From Streptomyces ureilyticus (GTDB taxonomy: Bacteria; Actinomycetota; Actinomycetes; Streptomycetales; Streptomycetaceae): 64,000 bases of DNA. Location of the stretch: NCBI RefSeq assembly GCF_011045025.1, contig NZ_JAAKZX010000013.1, positions 23,983 through 87,982 on the forward strand, in the 5' to 3' direction. Shown here piece by piece: positions 32,846-39,855 of this stretch. Each line of letters begins with the position of its first letter. Position 1 is the first letter of the stretch. The translations under genes and the position numbers were made by a program. A model generated the notes under the pieces. That model did not search any database. It was not told where the DNA came from and saw nothing but the letters and a program-made list of their open reading frames with translations.

Positions 32846-33247
32846 ATGCATCGCACAACCATGCTCCCGGAGAATTGGTGGGATCTGACGGCTGAGGCCT
32901 GGGCGGAGAATGCGGCCGGTCAGGATGTCGTCGCACTGCGCGCCGAGAATGATCAGCTGCGGCGGGCACTGGCCGGCCGTATGGTCATCGACCAGGCCTG
33001 CGGCATGGTGATGGTCCTGGCCCCCTGCCGCCGTGGCCCGGCCAGGAACCTGCTCGTGGATATCTCGCGGCAGTGCAACACCAAACTTCCGGAGGTGGCT
33101 GCGGCCGTGGTCGCCGCCTGGGAGGGTAAGCCGCTCTCGCGGCTGATGCAGCGTGCGCTGCGGCGTGCGCTGCGGCAGCTTTACGCGGAAGACCGGGGGT
33201 GCGACTCCTCACCGGCGGATCAGCCGTCCGGAAGGGGAAGGCCATGA
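32846..33247 (+). CDS. Stand-alone ANTAR protein (copy B, complete)
   Basis: 133 residues: helical lead VVALRAENDQLRRALAG, ANTAR core RMVIDQACGMVMVLAPCRRG and QCNTKLPEVAAAVVAAWEG, and a basic helix (RLMQRALRRALRQLYAED). GGAGAGG precedes the ATG. The stop overlaps the start of the shortened PRC-barrel frame. The copy A counterpart has lost the C-terminal part. Confidence 0.86.
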   Translation: MHRTTMLPENWWDLTAEAWAENAAGQDVVALRAENDQLRRALAGRMVIDQACGMVMVLAPCRRGPARNLLVDISRQCNTKLPEVAAAVVAAWEGKPLSRLMQRALRRALRQLYAEDRGCDSSPADQPSGRGRP

Positions 33248-33342
33248 TGCACGCAGCCGACGTCCGGGAATGGCGCAACAAGCACTACGGACTGACCTAC
33301 AAGCCCGGTGCGGCCGGCGAACGGCAACTGGCGCGCCGCTGA
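33244..33342 (+). pseudogene. PRC-barrel gene with large in-frame deletion (copy B)
   Basis: The 32-codon frame joins the first 11 residues of the copy A PRC-barrel protein (MMHAADVREWR) to its last 20 or so (KHYGLTYKPGAAGERQLARR). About 258 bp, the whole barrel, are missing and the frame is kept. The barrel function must be gone; the residual peptide keeps its start, stop and coupling to the ANTAR gene. Confidence 0.8.
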
Positions 33343-33382
33343 CCGCCTGCGGACAGGATGTCTGCCCTGTGAGGTACGCACC

Positions 33383-33742
33383 ATGCGCCAGCTGACCACG
33401 CCTCGCGAAGAACAGCGGCTGTTGACGGCCGTGGCTTCGGCGGAGGAAACGGCTCTACTGACAGAGGTCGTCGAACTACGCACCAGAAACGAGCAGTTGG
33501 GCCGCGCGCTGGCGAGCCGTGCGGTGATCGACCAGGCGCGCGGCATGGTGATGGCCCTGGCACCGTGTTCCAGCGAGAGGGCCTGGGACCTGCTGGTGGA
33601 CGTGTCGCAGCACTGCAACGTCAAGCTCCGGGATGTGGCTGCGGCCCTGGTCGCCACGACGAAGGACGAGACGCTCCCGGAACCGATACAGCGGGAGCTG
33701 CGCCGAGCACTGCGGCGCCTCCATCTGGCAGACCGGCGGTGA
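33383..33742 (+). CDS. Stand-alone ANTAR protein (copy B)
   Basis: 119 residues, same length as 20379-20738: coiled-coil ETALLTEVVELRTRNEQLGR, ANTAR core RAVIDQARGMVMALAPCSSE and HCNVKLRDVAAALVATTKDE, basic end. Both paralogues are intact, so both copies of the region still make this putative RNA-binding antiterminator. Confidence 0.88.
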   Translation: MRQLTTPREEQRLLTAVASAEETALLTEVVELRTRNEQLGRALASRAVIDQARGMVMALAPCSSERAWDLLVDVSQHCNVKLRDVAAALVATTKDETLPEPIQRELRRALRRLHLADRR

Positions 33743-33933
33743 CGCATGCGTGCCCAGCGGACGGCACCGGGAGCTGTGGGTTCAACTCTCCGGTGCCTTC
33801 GTCCAGGACGGCCGTCGGACGCCTCCGTTGTGTAGCCCACCTCGTGGAAATGAAACACCGGCCTGCCCCTTCCCTGACCGCAAAGCCGTTGAGCAGGCAG
33901 AACGCTCGAAGAGCGCCGACCCCGCCGGCGGCG

Positions 33934-35325
33934 TCACCGCGGCGGTGGCAGGTAGACAGTGAGCGCACGCACCGACTTGTCGAGGAGGAGGGTGTCGGCG
34001 GCCGGGCTCACCTCGCCGTCACGGGTGTAGTCCCCCTCCTCTCCCACGCCGTCGATGCGCAGCCGGGTCACGGTGGTGGCCTGGTAGACGCGGGAGCGCG
34101 CGAGGGTGCCGGTGAGGAAGGCCGCGATGAGCCGGGTGCGGGCGAAGGGATGGCTGCCGTTGACGGCGCGGATGTCGAGAAGTCCGTCATTGAGGCTGCG
34201 GCGGTAGGAGGGGGCGAAGCCGGGTGGGTCGTAACGGCTGTTGCCGGCGAAGAGCAGCCACAGTCGGCGGTGCCGCCCGTCGATGGTGACCTTGCGGGGC
34301 GTGCCGTCGGCGAGGACGCGGAGCAGGCCGACGGCGAGGGCGGGCCACTTGCCCAGGCGTGCTTCGCGGGCCTCCCGGGCCCGGACGAGTTCGGGGTAGA
34401 CGCCGATGCTGAAGGTGTTCAGGAAGTACGTGCTGGAGTCACCCTCGGCACTGCCCTCGGTCGTGACACGGCCGAGATCGACGGCTCCACCGCAGCCCGC
34501 CTCCACGGCGTCGGCAGTGGCCTTCAGGGTCGCCAGTCCCAGGTCGGCGGCGAAGTGGTTGAGGGTGCCGCCGGGGAACACGGCCAGCGGCAGTCCGGTT
34601 TCGGTGGCCCTGACCGCTGCCGCGTTGACCGTCCCGTCACCGCCCACGACCCCGAGCGCGCCCCCGTTGGCGAGTACGTCCTTGGCCGCTCGGTCGAGCA
34701 CCAGGTGCAGGTCGACGCCGCTTTCGCAGAGCCGAATGTCCGTCATCGGCAAGAGGATCCGCAGTTCGGCTTCGGCCGGCGTGTCGCCGCCCGCGTCGCT
34801 GTTGACGACCGCGATCAGTCCCAGGCCTGCGGGAAGCGCGGGGACGGGGACGTTCGGCCGGGCCGCTTCGGCCGGTTCGTCCACGTGCAGCGGCCACCAA
34901 CGGCAGGTCGCCGCAGCGATACCGATCCCGAGTGCGACGCCCGCGAGGACATCACCGGTGGAGGGCGCGCCGGTGCGGGCGCGGAAGACGGTGGCTGCTG
35001 TAGCGAGGGGTAGGAGAGCGGCCCCCAGCCGGGGCGACTCCAACGTGGCGGCGGTGGTGAAAGCGGCTACGGCGGCCGCGTGCCCGGACGGCAACACCCG
35101 GGTGGTGGGCCGAGGCAGAAGGCGGTGGCTGGAGGCCGACCTGGAGGCGATACTGACGGCGGCGGAGGCCAGGGCCAGGGAGCCGGTTGCGCGCAGTGCG
35201 GTACGGCGTGCGCCGCGATTGCCGGACAGACCCATAACGGCCGCGCCGGTCACCCACGGCAGTATGGGGTGGGCAGAGGCGACGCGTACGAAGAGCCGTG
35301 CATCGAGCGCGCGGAGGTGTCTCAT
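33934..35325 (-). CDS. PAP2-like/diacylglycerol-kinase-like fusion protein
   Basis: 463-residue protein. The N-terminal half is a membrane PAP2-type phosphatase domain (LPSGHAAAVAAFTTA, then FRARTGAPSTGDVLAG) and the C-terminal half a diacylglycerol-kinase/YegS-type domain (GGDGTVNAAA, FPGGTLNHFAADLGL). In the PAP2 part the expected SRVYTGVHYP-like motif reads FRARTGAPST, so the catalytic His is absent and phosphatase activity is doubtful. The kinase half keeps its GGDGT and PGGTxNxFA loops. It occupies the place of the GNAT gene of copy A. Role: lipid phosphorylation at the membrane. Confidence 0.87.
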   Translation of the reverse strand: MRHLRALDARLFVRVASAHPILPWVTGAAVMGLSGNRGARRTALRATGSLALASAAVSIASRSASSHRLLPRPTTRVLPSGHAAAVAAFTTAATLESPRLGAALLPLATAATVFRARTGAPSTGDVLAGVALGIGIAAATCRWWPLHVDEPAEAARPNVPVPALPAGLGLIAVVNSDAGGDTPAEAELRILLPMTDIRLCESGVDLHLVLDRAAKDVLANGGALGVVGGDGTVNAAAVRATETGLPLAVFPGGTLNHFAADLGLATLKATADAVEAGCGGAVDLGRVTTEGSAEGDSSTYFLNTFSIGVYPELVRAREAREARLGKWPALAVGLLRVLADGTPRKVTIDGRHRRLWLLFAGNSRYDPPGFAPSYRRSLNDGLLDIRAVNGSHPFARTRLIAAFLTGTLARSRVYQATTVTRLRIDGVGEEGDYTRDGEVSPAADTLLLDKSVRALTVYLPPPR

Positions 35326-35655
35326 GCCGACTGCGTACCCGCCGCGATGCCGAACACGCGGCCATCCGCACTCACGAATCGGCCAACGGCCCATGCCCCG
35401 TTGTTCGTTGACCATCAGATTCCGGACCAGACATCGGCCGGACCCTCTTGTCAGGCGAGTCGGCCGGGGTGTTCGGCGGGAACGGCACATGGTGCGGGGC
35501 TTTGACCGGAAGGGACGCCAGGTCCAAGGGCCTCCCTCCGACCGCGGCCTCATGAGCAACCGCTGCCGCCCTGGGCCGAGTTCGCTACCGCGCCCTCCAC
35601 GTTCGGTCCCCGCGCGGTCCCCGACGGATTGCCGCGGATGGGCTGCAGAGACCCT

Positions 35656-35680
35656 GTTTGAAAGGGGGTTGTCGGGGAAC
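35656..35680 (+). promoter_or_regulatory. SigB/SigF-type stress promoter before sigma gene (copy B)
   Basis: GTTT at 35656 and GGGAAC at 35675 with a 15-nt spacer, the same as in copy A although the spacer bases differ (AAGGGGGTT versus GAGCGGACT part). Upstream of GTTT the two copies are unrelated, so conservation begins at the promoter. Confidence 0.6.
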
Positions 35681-35795
35681 TCGCCTGGTGTGCTTCAGAC
35701 CGGAGGCACGCCCGTGGGAGCAGCTTTCGCTGCTCCCCTGTGCGCTGCTGTCTGCCGGCTCCCACGGTGAGTGATGCCACCCATCAGGGAGACAC
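35681..35795 (+). ncRNA. Structured 5' leader of sigma factor gene (copy B)
   Basis: Identical to the copy A leader for 99 bp (35676-35774), then two mismatches and 19 more identical bases up to the start codon. Competing stems are GGGAGCAGC 35716-35724 with GCTGCTCCC 35729-35737, against CCGTGGGAG 35712-35720 with CTCCCACGG 35759-35767. The perfect conservation of non-coding sequence beside diverged genes suggests either gene conversion or strong RNA-level constraint. Confidence 0.5.
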
Positions 35796-36617
35796 ATGTC
35801 CGTGACGTACGAACGCCCGCAGAGTCGGCGAAGTGACCACCCCTACCACGACGCGCCGGATACCGCCGTCGCGTTCCTTCGTATCGCCGCCCTGCCGGAC
35901 GGCCCGGAGAGGTCCGCGCTGCGGCAGGAGGTGGTGTGCGCCTGGATGCCGATGGCCGTACGGCTCGCCCGGCGCTTCCGCCATCGTGGTGAGACCTTCG
36001 AGGACCTCGAGCAGGTCGCCCAACTGGGCCTGGTCAAGGCGGTAGCCCGCTTCGACCCCAGTCGCGGCACCGCCTTCCCGAGTTTTGCCATACCGACGAT
36101 CCTCGGCGAGGTGAAGCGGCACTTCCGTGACGAACTCTGGGGCGTCCATGTACCGCGGCGCGTACAGGAGTTGGGCGCCCGGGCCCGTTCCGCCGGCAGT
36201 GAGTGTGCTTCGCTCAACGGCCGCGAACCCTCGGTCCACGAGATCGCCGCGCACAGCGGCCTGACGGAGGCCGAGGTACGGCTGGGGCAGGGGGCGCTGG
36301 AGAGCTTCACCGCCCGGTCCTTGGACTCCGTGCCCGGCCACTCCGAGAACAGTCACCCGCTGGCTGACACCCTCGGTGGCATGGAGCCCGGCTTCGACCT
36401 GATCGTCAACCGCGAGGCGCTCCGCCCCCTGCTGCAGGCACTGCCCGAACGCGAACGGCAGATCCTGTACATGAGGTTCTTCTGCGAGATGACGCAGAAC
36501 CGCATCGGCGAGGCGTTCGGTATCTCCCAGATGCATGTCTCCCGTCTGATCTCCCGCACCTGTGCACGCCTGCGCGACCAGGTGATGGCGGACCGCGATC
36601 TGAGGAGGCCGTCATGA
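35796..36617 (+). CDS. RNA polymerase sigma factor, SigB/SigF/SigG family (copy B)
   Basis: 273 residues, highly similar to the copy A factor (FAIPTILGEVKRHFRDELWG, ERQILYMRFFCEMTQNRIGE, GISQMHVSRLISRTCARLRD). Differences cluster in the N-terminus and in the region between 2 and 3. Start ATG 35796 has AGGGAG upstream. Its stop overlaps the DUF1206 gene start, so the two are coupled. Confidence 0.93.
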   Translation: MSVTYERPQSRRSDHPYHDAPDTAVAFLRIAALPDGPERSALRQEVVCAWMPMAVRLARRFRHRGETFEDLEQVAQLGLVKAVARFDPSRGTAFPSFAIPTILGEVKRHFRDELWGVHVPRRVQELGARARSAGSECASLNGREPSVHEIAAHSGLTEAEVRLGQGALESFTARSLDSVPGHSENSHPLADTLGGMEPGFDLIVNREALRPLLQALPERERQILYMRFFCEMTQNRIGEAFGISQMHVSRLISRTCARLRDQVMADRDLRRPS

Positions 36618-37447
36618 CGACGTCCTGGGTGCATGGGCTGCGCCGGACTGCCGGGCTCCGGACAAGGAACTCCGCGGAGAAGCAGACACTGACTGCAGCC
36701 GGGCGGGCAGGCTTTGTGGCGCGTGGGGTGGTGTACGTCCTGATCGGTGTACTGGCCGTCCGGATCGCTCTCGGCAGCGGCGGCGAGTCGGCGGACCGCC
36801 AGGGTGCGCTGGCCCAGGTCGCGGCGCAGCCCTTCGGGAGGACGATGCTGTGGGCGCTGGTCGTCGGCTTCGGCTGCATGGCGTTGTGGCGGGGCGCCCG
36901 CGCGCTTGGCAGGGGTCCCCGGCACAAGGCCGCCTCGCGAGTCCTTGACGGCGGGCGGGCGGTCTTCTACGCCGCCATCTGCTGGGCCACGGCGGCGTAT
37001 GCCGCCGGGGGCGGGCAGGGCTCCAGTGGCAATGCGCAGTCGCAGGACTGGACGGCATCGGCGCTCAAACTGCCGTACGGCCGGGTGCTGGTGGGTGCCG
37101 CGGGCTGCCTCCTGATCGGTATCGGCGCGGTACTCGCCGTCCGGGCGGCCATGCGACGCTTCCTGCGGCAGCTGGACACCGGCTCCATGAGCCATCGTAC
37201 GAAGCAGGTTGTCACCGCTCTGGGCGTGGGCGGAGGCGTGGCACGTGGTGTGGTGTTCGCCGTGGCTGGGATCTTCATCCTGGTGGCAGCCGTCCGCTTC
37301 GACCCGGACGAGGCCAAGGGCGTGGACGCGACGCTCCGTAGCTTCACGCAGACACCGGTGGGGCCATGGCTCCTGGTTGGCGTCGCGATCGGGCTGGTTC
37401 TCTTCGGCGTCTTCTCCTTCGCCTCGGCTCGCTGGCGACGCCTGTGA
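36614..37447 (+). CDS. DUF1206 membrane protein
   Basis: 277-residue integral membrane protein made of three repeats of about 85 residues with two helices each; each repeat starts with a glycine/arginine motif (AGRAGFVARGVVYVLIGV, then a middle repeat, then GGGVARGVVFAVAGIFIL). DUF1206 proteins are widespread in actinomycetes and their function is unknown. The coupled position after the sigma gene suggests that it is co-expressed in stress and may belong to the sigma regulatory circuit. Copy A has only a remnant. Confidence 0.9.
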   Translation: MTTSWVHGLRRTAGLRTRNSAEKQTLTAAGRAGFVARGVVYVLIGVLAVRIALGSGGESADRQGALAQVAAQPFGRTMLWALVVGFGCMALWRGARALGRGPRHKAASRVLDGGRAVFYAAICWATAAYAAGGGQGSSGNAQSQDWTASALKLPYGRVLVGAAGCLLIGIGAVLAVRAAMRRFLRQLDTGSMSHRTKQVVTALGVGGGVARGVVFAVAGIFILVAAVRFDPDEAKGVDATLRSFTQTPVGPWLLVGVAIGLVLFGVFSFASARWRRL

Positions 37448-37616
37448 GCGCTTGACCCGAGCCGGATCTGCCGGCTCCTCGCGCAGGCTCGCCCTTGGGC
37501 CGGACCGTCACCACGCACTGGTCAACACAACAGCGGCGAACGGTCCCGCTCCCGCCACCGACCGCAGGTGGGCAGGTGGGCATGTGGAGTGGTGGTCCGC
37601 CATCTACCATCACGCG

Positions 37617-37787
37617 TCAGCGGGCCGGGCGCCGGCGCGAGCGCGATACCGAGCGCACGAGCAGGTACAGCACGGCGGTGATGAGGAGCAGCACGCCGAT
37701 GGAGAGCAGATACAGCATGCCCTCGACGACAGCGCCGATGACGACCAGCGCGATGGAGCCGCTGAGAAGAACCAGGAAGAAGGCCAT
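37617..37787 (-). CDS. 56-residue hydrophobic protein
   Basis: Two hydrophobic helices (MAFFLVLLSGSIALVVIGAV, LYLLSIGVLLLITAVLYLL) and a basic tail RSVSRSRRRPAR. AGGAGG lies 10 nt before the ATG at 37787. Similar short membrane proteins are common in Streptomyces; function unknown. Confidence 0.68.
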   Translation of the reverse strand: MAFFLVLLSGSIALVVIGAVVEGMLYLLSIGVLLLITAVLYLLVRSVSRSRRRPAR

Positions 37788-37962
37788 GGCGCTACGCCTC
37801 CTGGGGGTCGTGGCGGATGGGCGGCCAGAGGCCGTCCACCAGTGTCGGCGTCCCACGGTCTCGCCCTTACCTCATCCTCAGGGTAGACGCAACCCATGGC
37901 GGTGGCGTGCCCGGCACAACGGCTCTACCGTGGGGACAGGAAGCAGATCCCAGGAGTACGTC

Positions 37963-38397
37963 ATGATCATCCTCGGACTTGTCATTCTCGTCGCCGCGGT
38001 AGTCATCGGCGTCGTCGGCGTTCTTTCCAACAGCGGCAGCGCCCACGAGTTCACCGGCGGATTCTCCGTCTTCGGAGTCGACGTCACCGGCTCCACCGGC
38101 ACCCTCTTCCTCTACGGCCTCGTCGTCGGGGCGGCGGCTCTGCTCGGGCTGAGCCTGCTCCTGACCGGTACACGCCGCAGCGCTCGTCGCGGCCGCACCG
38201 CACGTCACGGGCTCAAGCAGTCTCGGCACGAGACAGCCGCAGCCGAACAGGAACGGGACGTTCTGATCAACGAACGCGACTCCGCCCGCGCGCAGACGGC
38301 GCAGGCGGAGAGGGATGAGGAAGACCCTGCCGGACCGGTCGATCGCCCCCGTCACAAGGACCACTGGTTCCGCCACCGCCACCGGGCCGCTCACTGA
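37963..38397 (+). CDS. Small two-helix membrane protein
   Basis: 144 residues: MIILGLVILVAAVVIGVVGV, a loop with FTGGFSVFGVDVTGSTG, a second helix (LFLYGLVVGAAALLGLSLLL), then a basic/acidic cytoplasmic coiled region (QERDVLINERDSARAQTAQA) and a His-rich end. CAGGAG precedes the ATG. This type is frequent in Streptomyces stress regions; function unknown. The frame extends upstream to 37495 without support. Confidence 0.8.
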   Translation: MIILGLVILVAAVVIGVVGVLSNSGSAHEFTGGFSVFGVDVTGSTGTLFLYGLVVGAAALLGLSLLLTGTRRSARRGRTARHGLKQSRHETAAAEQERDVLINERDSARAQTAQAERDEEDPAGPVDRPRHKDHWFRHRHRAAH

Positions 38398-38470
38398 CGA
38401 TCCAGGTCAGCTGCCTGGCGACCTGCCGCGCGCCCCACAGACGGTCTTGCCGCACCGGATCGGAAAGCTG

Positions 38471-38878
38471 ATGCGGACGCACGCTTGGCGGGCGTTCGAG
38501 CGGCTGGATGCCGTCCACTGGGCCAGGCTCGCCGCGGCCGTCAGCTTCACCAGTTTCGTCGTCCTCTTTCCGCTGATCACCGTGGGGATCCGGCATGCTC
38601 GACGAGACCGTCCAGGTCCAGGAGGTGGGAGAGGCCTGGCGCCTGGGTGGCGATCTCGTCCTGGAGTTTCCCCAGCTGGTCCTCGCTCGGCAGTTCGGCA
38701 CCGATCACCGCGTGCGCGCCGCTGCTCGTGATCGGCATCAACTGGGTCGGCGCTCTGCGCGCGTGCCTGCGCGCGGTGTGGGAGAAGGAGCAGGACCGGG
38801 CAATCCGTTCCTGCTCAAGCTCAAGGACTCCGTGGTGCTGGTCGGCCATGGCGCGGTCGGCCCGGTCGGCGATCGGTA
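38471..38878 (+). pseudogene. YihY/BrkB-like membrane protein gene broken by an internal inversion
   Basis: Plus-strand codons from 38471 give AWRAFERLDAVHWARLAAAV and FVVLFPLITVG, the N-terminus of a YihY-type protein. From about 38588 to 38711 the expected next part is found on the minus strand (AVIGAELPSEDQLGKLQDEI, QAPGLSHLLDLDGLVEHAG). After 38712 the plus strand resumes with LLVIGINWVGALRACLRAVW and, after a 1-nt shift, NPFLLKLKDSVVLVGHGAVG before a stop. The gene therefore carries a micro-inversion of about 124 bp, a frameshift and a truncated end. Confidence 0.75.
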
Positions 38879-39101
38879 GTTCGCCGCTTGGACAGCGACA
38901 GCAGTGGGGACGGCGGTGCGGTCCGGCGAGACAGCCGAGGGCGAGAGCCCGGAGCGCGGGATCAGCCCCGCAGCCGACGCCGCACCACAGCGTGCGCCAT
39001 TCGGCAGCCGCGCACCAGCAGCACCGCTCCTCCAGAAGCACGGCCCGTGATCCGAGCGCGAGAGCAAAGCTGCACGCTACTTGAGTAGGGGTTGGTCGAC
39101 C
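38879..39101. other. Degenerate sequence, no gene supported
   Basis: 223 bp between the YihY and CorA remnants. Frames are open on both strands because of base composition only; no hydrophobic segment or family motif is visible. Confidence 0.4.
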
Positions 39102-39299
39102 CTAGAGCCAGTCCCGCCGCTTGAAAATCAGGTACAAACTGACGCAAACCACCGCCATCAAGCCGATTGCGAAGGGGTATCCGAAGCTCCAGCCCAGCTC
39201 GGGCATGTCCTCGAAGTTCATGCCGTAGATGGTCCCCACGAGCGTGGGAGCAAACAGAATCGCCGCCCAGCTCGAGATCTTCTTGAAGTTGTCTACTTG
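39102..39299 (-). pseudogene. CorA-type magnesium transporter, C-terminal fragment
   Basis: The minus strand reads VDNFKKISSWAAILFAPTLV, then GTIYGMNFEDMPELGW, and a last membrane helix ending LYLIFKRRDWL before TAG. The YGMN signature and the two C-terminal helices are those of CorA. Everything upstream of this tail is missing and replaced by the repeat-bearing segment at 39300, so the gene was cut by an insertion or rearrangement. Confidence 0.8.
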
Positions 39300-39855
39300 A
39301 TGGCGCTGACCTGCGGGGATGCAGTATCGGATGCTTCTGACCTGCGCAGATGGATCTTTCGGTGTCGTTCAGGATCGTGCCGCGTTGCGTAGTCGATTCT
39401 CCCCACGCGCTCCCCAGCGGCGCTCATTCTCCCCAGATTCTCCCCAGCAGTGGCCCCGACAACAGAAGTGTGAGACGCGATCCCGATGCTCGTCCGGCGA
39501 CTTGTGGCGATTACGACGAGTCACTGGCTGGACGGGGCGTTGCCCATCGGCTCTGTGATCTGCTCGTCGTCCGCGAAGCGAGCACTGGTGTCGGCGAGGC
39601 GCTCACGGCACAGCGCGCCCGCGCGTGGTCGGGCGTCAGGATGCAGATCATCGGAAGGCGGTACGGGCGGCTGTTGTGGTGAGATGTCCCGGAAGGGCCA
39701 TTGAGAGCCGTGAGCTGCCAGTCTAGGTGAGATCACTCCGCTGACCTGCGTAGATGGCCTTTCGGCTGTTTCATGCCCATGCCGTTTGATGCAGCCCGGA
39801 AGTCCCAGAAAAGTCCCAGGGAACTCCCACTGCCGACGGCCACTCTTTCGGCTCT
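39300..39855. other. Repeat-bearing segment left of the 476-residue gene
   Basis: Holds related direct repeats at 39337-39365 and 39741-39769 (shared CTGACCTGCG, AGATGG and CTTTCGG) and a shorter one at 39306 (CTGACCTGCGG). Around 39398-39448 TCTCCCCA/CTCCCCAG words recur several times. Such clusters often lie near integrase genes and attachment sites of actinomycete elements, but no integrase frame is present. It begins exactly where CorA is cut. Confidence 0.5.

Larger units (their letters stand above)
30091..36650 (+). repeat. Segmental duplication, copy B
   Basis: Same gene order and orientation as 16875-22700. Here the first gene, the first ANTAR gene and the DUF1206 gene are intact, but the PRC-barrel gene is internally deleted and a lipid-kinase gene replaces the GNAT-like gene. 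The 99 bp upstream of the sigma gene are identical to copy A. Confidence 0.85.

Noticed and set aside
38588..38711. Independent small minus-strand gene
   Set aside because: The sequence fits exactly the missing middle of the YihY protein, so an inversion explains it better.
39398..39448. CRISPR-like or iteron array of CTCCCCAG words
   Set aside because: The words are short, irregularly spaced and part of simple C-rich sequence.
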